From the NCBI GenBank assembly GCA_000181795.3, contig CM012954.1, positions 1,472,014 to 1,536,013 of the forward strand: 64,000 bases of DNA, written 5' to 3'. Positions within the stretch are counted from its first letter, which is position 1. Each line of letters starts with the position of its first letter. The stretch is from Trichinella spiralis (Eukaryota; Nematoda; Enoplea; Trichinellida; Trichinellidae). Below the pieces are notes generated by a model. The model was not told where the DNA came from. It saw nothing but the letters and a program-made list of their open reading frames with translations, and searched no databases. A program made the position numbers and the translations under genes. Positions 1 to 13,280 of the stretch are shown piece after piece.

Positions 1-3000
1 TTCAAAAAAAGGAGGGGAACGTACTGCCGTTCGAAAAGTATCAAAAGTGGTAGTATAAAAGGGTGTTCTTTAATTAACAGCAGCTTTCGTATGTCAGGTG
101 AAACAATCTGTGCAAGATTGAGCAGTGACAAGCATTTAGGGGTGCGAATTGTGCGACTGCAGTATCCCGATGACAGACATTTCCTTTAAACAACTGGGCA
201 AGGTATGTTACGTTAGCAATAAACATTACATGGGGCAGTAAAGATAATGCGGGAGGGGTTCAACTGCTATGTCAGGGGTACTACTTTACAAATGGATTTG
301 TAAGGACGATTGAAAATTATAGCAAAATATACCATTAGTACTATTATATATTGGGTTTGGCCGTAATAAAGTGTCGAATGTTAATATAACATCATTACAG
401 AAGAACAACGCGCTATTTTCCATTCAAAAAGACTAAAATCAAGCAACTACAAAAAGCTTAAAAAGCGCGCATGTTTAGTGCAGTGTGCCAAAAGAAAGAA
501 TGAAAGCATTGTATGAAAAATAGCAAATATATGAAAATTCATACCTGTCAGCAGACCTGTCAGGGATAGTGTAAAGCAAGCGTAGAGTCATACATTTTGT
601 AACTGATGTTCATGGTTTCTTCATATTTTTAGTCTCGCAATCGCAACGTAATTGTTGCAGTGAAGCATCGAAATGAACAAATAACGGAATGCAGTAAGTA
701 AATAGACCGCCCTTCAGCAGCGAACATTTATACTATAATGGAGTTCCTTCAATAAACAGAAATTTATATAAGGAACATTGCTACCGTATTTGAATAGCAC
801 AAAGTGCACGTAGCAGAATGCCAACGGCAGTGTTTACCATCACATTTGCATGAAGTTACTCTTCTGACCTAGAAATGCATGTATGCCTTGAAAACGTATA
901 ACAATGTAATGAGCCAACACCAAAGATTATAGTAAGTGCTGAACAACAAAAAAATCCTGAATACGTTACAGATCAAAGCCACTATTTATCACAAATAATA
1001 TTATGGCGAAAATTAAAGAAGTATAAAATAGTGTCTTACGTAAATGGGGCTGCAGTGGCACGATAATAATATGTCGCAATATTCAGCAAAATTCATTCAT
1101 TAATTTAAAGGAAATGATTGTTTACTGAACATTTCAATCAGACTTTGATCAACCACTTTTAAAAGAAGAAAAATGAATGCAAAAAACAGAAGAATGGTAA
1201 AACATGACATTTACTTAAAACACAAGCATAATGAATTGATAATTTTATGTAATGCACATGCAGGCTGAAGTACTGAAAATTGTGCATCACGGTTGTCACT
1301 TTAGTCAGTGTGGAACCGGCAACATTTTTATCTTACATGCATGGACAAAATACAGAAGCAAATTATTAAATATTTATAGATTTTGCCCCCTTACACTTTA
1401 CATCGTGCACCAATGCGCATTCATTTACGATGCGATCTAGTGATGCATATCTTTGATTTCTGAAAACATGTAAATTTAGCATGGTACTCACCATAATATA
1501 ATGATTGCAAGTTCTACTTCATTTTCATCTCCCGTGTGTGAAGTATTCTGTTTCATATTATGTTAATTGTGAAGGTGAAAATGGTGAACGGAAAAGTATA
1601 CTATGCTTCTTTTGTTTGTTTGAAGCACCTTTAAAAATCAAAAGTAATGTACTACTAATAATATTTATAAGTCAATAGTGCAAGCAGAAACCCTTTTAAG
1701 TTTACATTTATTACGTTTGTCAAGTTATGCGAATAGCATATATCACAAAAGTATCAGCATACATTCTCAAACATCATTTACCTTTTAAAAATACATGACT
1801 TTCAAAAGTGGAATTATATTTCTCGCATGCCACTCTTTTGTTGCATTTATTTCCAAATCATGACAATCCTGAAAGTGAATAATATTATTGTGGTCATCTC
1901 AACATAAAAACAAATATACGTACACGTTTGTGTAAACCATCTAAAAGGAAATAATAATAATATTAATACAGATGCCGATTAATGTTCTCTCACTATAATT
2001 ACAAATCAACCAAATAGCATTCATAGAAAAGTAAAGGCAACATAATATCAATCATAATTCAAAGATGGTTATGAAGTGTGGAATTATAGTTGAACACGTG
2101 CCTCTAGCCGTCGCACCGCACTAAATAACTGAACATAATAGAAATGCTCTGAAGTGGTGTTTAATAGTAAATAAATTATGCAAATAGAAAAGGACTTTGC
2201 CTCTGGTAAGAACAGGCTAATTTTATATTACTTGTAGCGTGGTAGCGTGCATATGGTGAACAATTTAATTAAATGACGAACGTCATTTGCTTTTTATTTA
2301 AATACATAATATAACGTAATATTTCTTTACGATGCCAATTTCTTTCACTGAAATAGTATGAAAAGCTGAAAGACTAAATATTTCTAACACAATCTGCAAA
2401 AACTTCTAAATTAACAGAATTTAGCTGGATAAAAGTGTATTGTCATGCAGTACATTGTATTGCATGTTTTCCTTACAATCAATATTCAAAGTATAATGAG
2501 CAGTTTTCATCAAAAATCAACTTACAAAATATAATATCAGTTAAATACATGTGTTGAATAAAATTAATAATATATTTTAGGAAAAGTTAGCATAGAAATA
2601 ATGTTCAGCTTCAATCCATTAATAGGAACCACAATTACCAAAAATACCATAATAATAAATATAATTAGAAGAAGTGACAAATAAACAATTGATACAAACA
2701 ACACAATTACAAAAACAAATACGATTTTTCAAAATCATCAACAAGAAAGAATACAAGGAAATTTCAAATTCTATACATGCTTGTGATAAAGAAATGCAGA
2801 AAGTAAATGAAAGGTGAAATATCCCCTTAAACAAAACGAAATGCGACATACAGAAAAATCGCTAAATCGCTTCACTTTCATGTGCTGATTACAGCATAAA
2901 TACCATTTGAATATTTCTGAAAACATCAATAGCATTATACATTTGTATTTGAAAAATAATTAATATAGTTGTCAAAGAAAGTAAGCTTTATTACTTCAAA

Positions 3001-3119
3001 TATAATGGATTGAACAATACGAAAAAAATATTGAAACAGGCTAATCATTTTTAAAGCAAAGTGCAAAATGCTTCATTTATTAAATTTCACGCAAATTGGG
3101 TATATATAAACAAAGTTAC

Positions 3120-3830
3120 GGTTGCGTAAATATTCTATCAATCAAGATAAACAAACTGCCAAATTTAAAGCAGTTTATTTCAGAAGTATCGAAATGTGTT
3201 CAACCAGACTGTGCAGAACTCTCCAATTTATCGATATGTAACCAAGAAAAGAATTCAAAATTTCGAAAAAATTTTTTTCACGAAAAACGCGAAAACAGCA
3301 AAGTCTATAGCCCACAAAATTTCGAAAATTTGAAAATCCTATTTTTTTCCAAAAATAGTGTCAGAATGTAAGAAAAAATTAAAAAACAACATAAAGATTG
3401 GTCTCACGTTGGTTCATTGCGTATTTCTTGAGATATTGTAGAAAAACTGAAACTAAAATACAATTTTAATGATGAAGAAAGGAAAAAAATAAAATAAAAA
3501 AGTTGAAAAAATATTAGTAAAAAACTATTTTGTTAAAGTTTATCAAGAAATCCAGAATATTTTGAACAGAAACAGGTTCTTGTTTAAATAACATTTGTTC
3601 CTGAATTTTGTTTCCATATTACAGCATACAAAATGTTTCAAATTTTTGTTAACGCTATTTCATTGATTGAATACACTAAAGAAAGAAGAATTAGTCAAAA
3701 TAATAATATATAAATGCAATTTTAATCCAACATGCGGTTGCTTATATTTGTAAATGTCACAATCCCTAACCAACTATTCCAACAAATTTCTGAAAATATC
3801 ATCGATTACATGTTAATGAAAATTTATATA
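3120..3830. repeat. Tandem repeat unit, copy 1
   Basis: This copy matches 4560-5250 over most of its length at a spacing of about 1.43 kb. The best conserved block is around 3248-3350, where a TTTCGAAAAA-rich segment is followed by an ACGAAAAACGCGAAAACAGC-like core. The 3' part near 3745-3815 also aligns with 5175-5250. It has no coding character and is probably an old segmental or satellite-like duplication. Confidence 0.75.
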
Positions 3831-4559
3831 CCCATAGTTTACGTATTATTGTAGTTGGTAATCAACTATGCAAGAAACAGATCGTTCGTATTTCGTGGAA
3901 ACATGCTTTTAGTGTTTTTGAACTTATAAGTTAATATCTGAGCGGTTTCGAAACAATTCTGTACACGGAGATATTGTTTCATCTTCAGTTGTTAGTCTAA
4001 TTATGATTATTCCATTTCGAAGTAATTATTATCAAAACAAATACTATATGTCAGGCCCAATTTGTTATGTGGAATACAAGGAGTGCTGAAAATGAGAATA
4101 AATCAAAATAGCCGCAGGTTTAGTACCAATGACATGCTAATGTAATGATAAGAATCATGAACAGCATTGTAATTCATGAAATGATTAGTTTTCAAACAAA
4201 GCAAATATTTTCTAAGCATACGTTAAGACAATATAAATAATAATAATAATAATAATATATTCGACGTCTAAGAGAAATAACGTTTGAAATTCGTTTCATT
4301 TGATGATAATAAACAGATAAATTGAAAAAAAGTTCATATATTGAGCGATTAAATCAAATTTCAGCAAGTTTTGAAACAACATTTGATAACTTAATGGGAT
4401 TAGTCTGAAAATAACGGAAAATTGGTTTGCTGAAAACTAAAATATATTGCACGAGGATGCATTTTTGGACAGATTATAGCAGTAGAGTGCCAAGAATGGT
4501 TCATTAAGTGAATCTCACAAACTGCAGTTCAGTTTAGAGAAAGTTACCGATGGGCAACT

Positions 4560-5250
4560 TTCCTGTGTATTAAAATAGACAAACTGTTAAGTTTAAAATC
4601 AATTTATTCCATACGTATGGAATTGTGTTCAAACAGAATTTGCAGAACTCCCTAATCTTTCGATATATAAATAACTATATTCATCAAAAGAATTCAAAAT
4701 TTCGAAAAAATATTTTTCACGAAAAACGCGAAAACAGCAAAGTCTATAGTCCACGAAATTTCGAAGTTTTCGAAAATCCTATTTTCTCAAAAAATAATGT
4801 GATAATGTAGGAAAATATTAGAAAACAACAATGAGCTTGGTACCACGTTGCCTGATTGCGTATTTCTAGAGATATTGTGGAAAAACTGAAACTGAAATAC
4901 AATTTTAATGATGAAGAAACTGAAAAAAATAAAATAAAAAAGTTGAAAAAATATTAGTAGAAAACTATTTTGTTAAAGTTTATCAAAAAATTCACAATAT
5001 TTTGAACAAAAACAGGTTAACATTTGTTCCTGAATTGTGTTTACATATTTCCATGTTTACAGTATCTAAAACGTTTCAAATTTTTGTTAATGCTGTTTCC
5101 TTGATTGAATACACTAGAGAATTATGAGTTAGTCAAAATAATAATATACAAATGCAAATTAAATCACCGTGGGGTTGCTTTTATCTGTAAATATCAGAAT
5201 CGCTAACTAGTTATTTCATCAAATTTCTCGAAAAATCAATGATTTACGAT
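4560..5250. repeat. Tandem repeat unit, copy 2
   Basis: This is a direct repeat of copy 1. The shared core lies at about 4688-4790. Indels and substitutions spread along the copy indicate age. Flanking sequence at 4510-4570 also resembles 5690-5770, which links it to copy 3. Confidence 0.75.
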
Positions 5251-5689
5251 GACTGCATTTACAGTTCATTTTCATAAGCGGGATTCAGGGAGTGTTGTAA
5301 AGCAAAAATACACTCATAGAACCATAAGTTTTATATCACTGAAAAGTTCGTTGAATAATGAAAATGATGTACAGCACGGTAATGAGTAATATGACTGTTT
5401 ATTAACAAATGAAAGATATGGAAAGCATGCGATCGTACAAACATGTATTGATCAATGTGAAAGGGAAACAACGTTGGATATTGATATCAGTGGTGCATTC
5501 ATTATAAAGGGTTGAATTAATATAAAGTTAGTATATAGGATGTTCTATGTCCATTTCCTGCTGGTTTGAAACAACTTCCATCAAATTAAAATGTGCTAAA
5601 AATGATGGAAAATTCGATGGCTAAAATGCAAGAAATATTGTGCGAAGCATCAAATTTTGGATGATTCCTTTATTGAAATACCATAACTG

Positions 5690-6075
5690 TTCCATTTGCT
5701 GAACTGCCCGCATGACGGTTGCATTTAAAGAAAGTTTCATATTTGCGAATTCTCCTTGTATTAACATAGACAATGTGCCATCTTTAGAAGCCACTTATTC
5801 CACGTTTTGAGCTCGAAGCTGTTTTTCATGCAATGTCGCAAAACAATTTATTCTATCCATATGTATCGATTTTGGAAAAAAAATGCAAATATTGTCAAAC
5901 AGCTTTTTTCTGCCCGTAAACAGAGAAGCCTATTTAGTCCATGAAATTTTGATTTCTTTACGAAAATCTTTCAAACAACTGATATAGATAAATCATAGGA
6001 AATGCAGTATCTATTACCACATTTTTCACACAATTCCTAGTAGTGTCGTTTTTGAGATTTTGCTGTAAATGAGCT
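5690..6075. repeat. Tandem repeat unit, degenerate copy 3
   Basis: This is a more diverged partial copy. The region 5880-6060 aligns loosely with 4690-4880, with the order of blocks kept. Spacing from copy 2 is about 1.19 kb. The match was made by eye and the ends are approximate. Confidence 0.5.
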
Positions 6076-6482
6076 TCCAAATCTGGATGTTAATGGTAAG
6101 GACAAAAAATGTATGCGTTTGATAGTCACGCATAGAAGTGGCTTTGATTAAAATTTACTTCGACGCAGCGAATCGTTTCCGCAATATGGATGTTCCTTGT
6201 AGTAACAGAACAACATAGAATTTGTACTTGATTTCTATTTGTTTAATACAGGCTGCATGTACTTCAAACCTTTTATTTGAGCTAATGCAGTCAGTGATAA
6301 CAATTTAGAAATAGCGTACAATAAAATTTATGATTTTCAGATTAAACGTTTATTGCAACATAATATTTCTTACATAAATCGGACAACGATGTTGATGCGT
6401 GAAAGGTCACAGTTCCGCATTAATTCAAAGTCAGCCATGCAAATTAGTCGTTGACTTAATTAAACTACAAGATAACTTAACC

Positions 6483-6633
6483 CTATCGAATATCTGCCGC
6501 TGGGACTAACAGAATTGATCCCGAAAGGTAACCGCCTGCACCTCCTGTCTTCTTTTGTTCTACTTCGTACCGTCTTCGCTCTGCCTCGTGTCGTCCCTGT
6601 TTAAACTTTTTCTTTTCCTCATCATTTACATCT
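6483..6633 (-). CDS. Probable terminal exon of an unrecognised gene
   Basis: The exon starts after a TTTATAG acceptor at 6634, enters in phase 2, and encodes 49 residues before a stop. The peptide has a charged Lys/Glu/Arg-rich helical stretch (EEKKKFKQGRHEAERRR) followed by a glycine patch and a short hydrophobic end (YLSGSILLVPAADIR). Composition is clearly richer in GC than its surroundings. I do not recognise the family. No upstream exon with a matching phase-2 donor was found between here and 10.4 kb, so the gene is incomplete as read. A degenerate duplicate lies at about 7620-7760. It could also be a pseudogene fragment. Confidence 0.4.
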
Positions 6634-6920
6634 CTATAAATTTTAAACGTCAAATAAAAACATTTTCCCGCTTTATCACATACTAAAACTCTAAAGGCAC
6701 CGTTAAGAAAATGAGTATACAATGTTCTTATATAAAATTTACACAAGTAAAACATAAAATATCTTTAGTAATCAAATACCGGCGTCAGTAGTTCCAAAAC
6801 GCCACAATAAACTCGAGCAGCGTTCCACTACATTGCAATAAGTGAACCATTACTGATTGATGATAAGGCAATTTTCAAAAGACCCTTATTTGCATAATGC
6901 AGCGCTAGAAATCATTTTGC
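6540..6920. repeat. Segmental duplication, copy A (with exon)
   Basis: This copy covers the probable exon at 6483-6633 and its 5' flank. It aligns with 7625-8060 at a spacing of about 1.09 kb. Matching blocks include a TGTCTTCTtTTGTTCT-type segment and the GCGTTcCACTAC-type segment near 6819 and 7954. Confidence 0.55.
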
Positions 6921-7624
6921 AATGGATGTGCATTGGAAATTATTCTCGATTATGAATTGTAACCTAACGTCGACCTAATAGAAACAGTAAAAATTTATGC
7001 CGAGTGAACAGCAAGCAGCTAATCTAGCAAATTGATCGCATTAAAATAGAATAATTTTCAATAATATTAAAAAGCAATTCAGATGCACTGTTCAATTCAC
7101 CTAATCAGGACTGTTAGAAGGTTCAGAAATGGATCTTGACTGGTAAAGGTTATCAAATACAAATTCCGCTAAAATATAAACTACCTGACAGGATATGCCA
7201 CAACACAAATATTCACTTCAAGAAAACACGCCTCCGCATGTCTGAAAAATTTCAAAATAGAACAAAAATGTACAGAAAGTGAAGTTAATTTCTGACAAGG
7301 AAGACGCTTTCAATTGAAAATTTTTCATGCAAATGCTTCTTTGGTTACTGAAAAGGTGATGATCTCTGCTATAGACGCTGCTGATCTGCTTAAGCGACGG
7401 ACGATATGCACGCAGTGTTAAAAATGGATTAAGCGAGATAGAAATTCTCGTAAAGATAAATTCTTGCCTAATGTCAACATCCGAAAAACAAAGTTACAGT
7501 TTTACAGCAAAAAATACCTTCCATCTTACATAAATACTTAATTAAACAAAGGAATAACATCACCGTTTCAAAGAATCCCCAACCACGCCTTACACAATTA
7601 ACACACACAAGAAAAAATAGCATT

Positions 7625-8060
7625 TACATTTTGTCTTCTCTTGTTCTTTTTCGTGCCGTCAATGGTTTGCTACGTATCGTCTGAATTTATATTTTTTTTT
7701 GTTTGCTCCATTCTCTATACATGCAAAAATGATATCAAATCAAACATGCTGCCGCTTCACTAGTTAGTATACGCTACAGCAACTTGAAAATTGAATTTTG
7801 AGGTATTATATAATAAATGGTTTTTAATTGAAATGTAACATTTATAAAATAAGTATACACAGTTTTTGAAGAAAAGTAACACAAGTAGAAAAGCAAATTA
7901 TTTTTCTGCAATAAAAACGGTCTATAGCGACTATTTAACGCCACATTAAATTCAGAGAACGTTTTACTACGCTTCTCCACTTGCTTGCCACGTAATTGAA
8001 ATAAGCAACTGATAAATGATAAAACAACGTTATAGTTACCAAACTTATCGCTGTCTTTCT
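7625..8060. repeat. Segmental duplication, copy B (decayed exon)
   Basis: This is the second copy of the 6540-6920 duplication. The part matching the exon (about 7630-7725) has lost its minus-strand reading frame through stops and indels, so it looks like a dead copy. The match was made by eye. Confidence 0.5.
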
Positions 8061-9004
8061 ATCGTTGACGTCCATCTTCCATTCTTGTGTTTTTAAGTGT
8101 ACTAGAATTAATTCAATAAAATAATGTAGTAATAAATAAAAATTAAAGCAGTTAACAATGTGATACCATTAACTTCATTGTAGGGAAAACGCCCCTGCAC
8201 TCTCACCGCACACCGTACGCCAACAACCATTAAAACTGAAGTCACGTAAGCCTACGTAAAGCAGTGGAATGAAAATTTGCATATATTTTCTGGTAAACGA
8301 GTCTTATTGTGGCTGCTTTTCAGAGTACGTTGAGCAAACGAAAATTTTTCACGACTTTTAATCTAAAATTATACCAAAAGGATGATCATACGAGTTTGAA
8401 GTTTACAATAATAATTATTATGTCCTTTTCAACGACTAGATACTATTGAATTCTATAAAAAAGCAAAATGAATGAATCTTCATAGATTTATTAAAAGTTC
8501 AAGCTTGTGTAAGCTATAACTACAAAATAAACAAACGTCAGGGCAGCGTTTAAAAATTTGCATATTAATGAGTCAACGTTTAAGTGTGATGAAATTCTTT
8601 AACATGATGTCAGTTTCAAAACTAAATTCATAATTTCATCTAATTTGCTTTATTTGGGCTATTCAATTGCATGCAAGTAATATTATCTTAATACTGTAAA
8701 CTTCTATCTCGTGTATTTAAGGTTGCGAAAATTATGCATGCTCAACGTAATGAACAGTACGCGTCGAACTTGTTTACCAGAATTTTCATGCAAATTTTTT
8801 AACGTGGCCTTGACATTTGTTTGCTTTACAGCTGTAGCGCTCCCTTATGTATACAGTGTACATTCATAACGTTGAAAAATACCGCAAAATATACTTACTT
8901 TTATAATTCCACTATTTCATCATATAATGGATCATCATGTATATATGATATCATACATGAATAATGAATGCAATTATTCATTTAATATTATAAAATAATT
9001 ATAA

Positions 9005-9240
9005 ATGCCTGAGATTAGATTGCAAAAACTGATGGGTGTGCATGGAACAGGACAAGCCGAAGTGAGCCGTATCCAAGTGATAGCCGCACAGACGAATGCC
9101 AGACAGTGGAATGACCAATACAGCACGTGTGCGCACACTTTATTAGGCGTAACGAGAAATCGAAATTGGCCAATCAGATTGCGCACCAGGCCCGTGAATT
9201 ATCTCCGCATGTAGTAAGTAGGATTTGTCTAATCACAGCG
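9005..9240. other. GC-richer island with CCAAT-type palindrome
   Basis: This island stands out from AT-rich surroundings and is open in one frame on each strand (69 residues on plus, 70 on minus). Neither peptide is recognisable. It contains a TTGGCCAATCAG segment near 9166-9177, which reads as a CCAAT box on both strands. It could be a promoter of the minus-strand gene ending at 6483, or an unrecognised exon. Confidence 0.3.
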
Positions 9241-10408
9241 TGTGCAATGTAAGTGTGTGTGTATACAACAACAGTATTTTGTAGTGTATTTTTGTTCACA
9301 AGTTATCCAATATACGAAACAGGTTGTTTTGAACAAATTTTAATAATAATATAAACAATATGATTAAATGTGAACAAGTGGAAAATTTTTTTCTGCATTT
9401 GTAGATTTGATCTGAAAATTTTAAATGAATAATTTATTATTTATATAATATAATATAATATATTACATTATATTATTCCTGCGCATACTATCATTATTAA
9501 TGAATCCTGATTATCATATTTCAAAATTTCCACCAAGCAGTATTTAATATATAAATTGTATTTATATATATTGGAAATAAAAATGTTCACATTGTCGTCA
9601 GTTTCACAATCGTTTTCTTTTCTTCAAATTTCACATTTATTCAATTGTGGCAATGTGCAGAATTGATTTGAATTTATAAAATTGTACATATCTTGTCATC
9701 GCATCAATTTTACGCATATTTGCATCGTTGTTGCTGGCACAGTTTGCAGTTATTAAATAAGATGTTGTTGAAATTGTATCAGGCGTAAAGCAGGCCACAA
9801 CAACTCGTTTGGCATTTGTAGAAAATCAAGGTGATCCAGTTTGCTTTGGCAATAAAGTGTTAAAAAGCATCTGAAATTGCTCAAACAGTATTTGACCCTA
9901 TTCATTTTGAAGTGTCGATTGTTACGTAACAGTCGAAGTATTTATTTTCAAATTCCACGCAAGTATTTCCCAGTTATGGTTGATGTAAATAAAAGATAAA
10001 ATATTTTTTTGATCAATGTATCCGTATTTATAGTATCAGTTCAAGGTGAAACAAGGCTTTTCATTTTTTTTGGAAACCCTTCAACCGAATAAACGTTTCT
10101 GCCAACATTTTAAATGAATATTAAAATGCTTTTTTTGCAAAAATAAAACAACAAAAAAATATATACAATACACACCTGACAAGTTGATTTTTCTTATTGT
10201 TGTTGGCATGTCGAACATTTTTCACACGATCACATCATATGTTAACAAATAAGTCTGTTTTTACGCGTGCAAAGTTTACACAACTGTGCATTGGAATGAT
10301 CATCAAGCAAGCCGGCCGATAAAAACTGAATTAAATCAGTTTCAAATTTGATATTAGAACGAACCTTTTCGTAAACTGTAGAAAAATAATGCAGAAAAAA
10401 TTTCCGTC

Positions 10409-13280
10409 CTAATCGTAATCTGGTTCAGGAATGTAGACAGGTATGCGTTCTTCAATTGTCGGGGTCCACATGCGAAACGATCTTTGACTTTCCACAACCG
10501 GCATCTGGCTAGCACTGTTACTGTTAGCTAGATGCTTCTGCGCGACGATCCTTTCTGCCGGTGTCCACTTTTTCTCACTTACATTACCATTCAGCATGGC
10601 AAACTCTTTCACTGGAGTGCTTGTGATGAACTCTTTCCTAAGACCACTGTCAGATGACTGATCACCGCTTGAAAGACTACCGTTCAAACGTTGGTGTCCA
10701 TTTTGCATACACCAGCCGGCCAAAACGGTGTCACTGTACGGATCTTCTGTGTAAGAAGAAGTTCTACAACATTGAAGTCAGTAACGACATAATGGAATCA
10801 GAGTCAGGGTCATGACATGAAGATCAGAGATAACAGCTAAAAATACCGAATGAAAAAAAAAAAAAGAAATTTCTCCCCCTCCTCCCTTGAGCATGAAACA
10901 GAGATGCAAAAGAAAGTTTATTGACCTGAAAATTTCACCTTGATGCTGCTGTGTCACTGTGGGCAGAAAATGGTTTCACAGGTTAATGAAATAACAGCAT
11001 GTTCTGAGTGAAGAACAGTTTACATAAAGCAAACACCCGTCTGCTCATCTGGATGCTAATTTTTGCAACAGCATATACCATTACAAGATACACCACAGAC
11101 GCCAAAGTTGACCAATAAGAATGCAATTCAAGCCTGGATTAAACTGCCTATTTTTCTATTCTATAATTTATTATTTCACATGTTTTTAATATCCACTGGT
11201 CCTTTATCTAATAAAAGAAAAAGAAACAAACCAAGAAACAGGATACATACGTCTCTTTTGTCAAAGTTCAAATTTTACTAATAAATCAATTGAATATATA
11301 TCATGACAGAACAATCAGCTAATATCAATGGACTGTAATGATAATTATTACTTACTACAGTTTTCAAATAAATTTTTTCAACATTTGCCCAAGGTAAAAA
11401 GTAAGAATTGAAAGAAAAACAAAAATTACATTCCAGTGCAAACTATTATTAATAGTTATTTATAACTTAGTACATGGTTAAAAAATAATGAAATTACAGA
11501 TAATTTTTGATTTTCAAGTACGAATAAAAATATTTCACCGCAAAAAAGGTGTGTATAATTAATTGACTGATTGATTAGTTCACTGATAGAAATTAAATTC
11601 TAAATCCATAAAAAGGTTATTTTTATATAAATTAACATCACCTATGAATGCATTACGTGAGGATTTTGCAAACAGAGGTGCAAAGTGTGCGTTTCCAATA
11701 AAAAATACGCTCGAAAGAACATTAATTACGGTCAACAGAAAATATCTGCAAATAAATAGATGCTTTAAAATGTTTTAAATTGATTAGCATTTTAATGAAT
11801 CCTTCCAAGCACTTGCTGCAGTGAAAATTCATTTGATTAAAAAACATTTAAATTTTTGTTCACTTGTTCGTGTGCATTTTGCAAATGCATCTCAAACTCG
11901 GTCCAATAAAGTGCGCATGCAAATCGACTTTTACACACAGTTTGCTGACAAATATGACAGAATGAACAATGAATAAATTTCTCAGTTATATAACTGATGA
12001 ATTAATTTAAAAAAGAAAAAAATATTACGGTGATGATGATGATTATGATTACATTGTTGTTGCTATTGTTTGCAAACCAAAAAGTTGATTACTTACTTTT
12101 TGCATAGTTTGTCGTTGTCTGGACGAGAACAGTCTGCAATGCTGGACGAATGCTTGCGCAGACGGTTCAATGTCTCCGGATTGCGGTCCAGTCGATTTTC
12201 CAAGTCGGCAATCCAGCTGAAGTCGATCTCGCTGTGCAGTTCGCCGCCGGTCAGCGTATCCCGGCCGGATCCGATGGAACCTGGCCCCCGAGCTTGGTCG
12301 CACTGGACCAACAGACCGTCGTCGTCGACGTACTTGAGCGTGGTTACCATTTCACCGTCCGCCGCGGCACAGTTGGTCCACGGTTGTCGTTCCGCAGTAA
12401 CAGAGGATGGTTGGTGAGTTTGACGTGCGGGCGTGGCGTACTCCTCATCCGACAAAGTGAAAGCTGCCGAAGATGCGGCGCAAGAATCACTGCCAGAAAA
12501 GTGGCACTTTTCCATTTTTTCCGCTTCAGCTAACAGACGTGCATTGCGTTCCATGATCGTCTGCGCGTCGGTGGTCACAATGAGCTTTTGCTCTTCACGT
12601 TCATTTTCAATTTGTAATTGCTGTTGTTGTTGCTGTTGTTGTTGTTGTTGCTGCTGCTGCTGCTGCTGTTGCTGTTGACGACGCTGCTGTTTCACAGAAC
12701 TGCTGCTCAATTTTCGACAACAATCCGGCATGTCGTCACTTTTGTATGCAGTGTGGGATTCGGTTCGAGTTTTGGGCAACGCGTCGGCCAGATGCGGGTG
12801 TAAGTTGGTGGTGAATTTGAAAAGTCGACCAGTCTTGGGCTTGGGCGCGGCTTCTTTACCAAGCTTCTCGTCGGTGGAGAATTCAGCCGTGGAACGACGC
12901 CCAGAACGCACCGGTTTCAATGCACCGGCCATCGGCTGACGGTCGACCAGGGCCAGTTGGCGTTGCGCGCGCAAACTGCCCGCACCCTGGTAAGCGCCGC
13001 CCTGGTCAACAATGCCGTCCGGCTCATAAGCGGCGCAGTTCCAAAGCTGAGCCGGCGCCCGCTGCCAAACCGCACCCGGAGGATAGAAAGGAGCCGGCGG
13101 CAGCGGCGGACCGAACGGAGCCGCAACCGGCATCAGAGGCAATTGCAAAACGGCCGGCGGCGATCCAAGCACCGGACAAACAATCTTCTGCTCATCGTAA
13201 ACGAGCCGTTCCACAGGTACCAAGGCTCGATTGTTCCTCCTCAACGCCACATTGCCAGGTGTAGCTTGTCGATTGCCCAT
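10409..13280 (-). CDS. Two-exon gene of unknown function with polyglutamine tract
   Basis: Exon 1 (13280-12097) and exon 2 (10763-10409) join in phase 2 through an AAAA|GTAAGT donor and a TTGTAG acceptor, giving 512 residues. The N-terminus is MGNRQ. Gly2 is exposed and could be myristoylated, but position 6 is Ala rather than Ser/Thr, so this is weak. A proline/alanine-rich stretch follows at about 40-80. A run of about 20 glutamines at about 200-222 is coded mainly by CAG/CAA, with acidic and basic segments around it. The C-terminus has two WTP motifs (KKWTPAERIV and RMWTPTIEERI) and ends IPVYIPEPDYD. No catalytic domain or membrane segment is visible. A TTGATTAG before the 5' leader at about 13289 could be a trans-splice acceptor. 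I do not recognise the family; it may be a cytoskeletal or scaffold adaptor. Confidence 0.8.
12616..12680 (-). repeat. CAG/CAA repeat encoding polyglutamine
   Basis: This trinucleotide run lies inside exon 1 of the 512-residue gene and encodes about 20 consecutive glutamines. On the plus strand it reads as TTG/CTG triplets. Mixed CAG and CAA codons interrupt the pure repeat. The length may vary between individuals. Confidence 0.9.

Larger units (their letters stand above)
1..6482. other. AT-rich non-coding DNA
   Basis: No exon with convincing coding character is visible. The few open frames (for example 1252-1440 on plus and 2619-2849 on minus) are short, AT-rich and low in complexity. The stretch holds three degenerate tandem copies of a repeat, listed separately, and short AT-rich tracts. 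It could be intergenic DNA or a long intron of a gene running off the left edge. Confidence 0.6.
6634..10408. other. AT-rich stretch, mostly non-coding
   Basis: Apart from the duplicated segment at 7625-8060 and the GC-richer island at 9005-9240, I see no supported gene. It contains (AT)-rich near-palindromic runs around 9430-9480. It may be intron and 5' region of the gene ending at 6483, plus the 3' flank of the gene ending at 10409. Confidence 0.5.
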
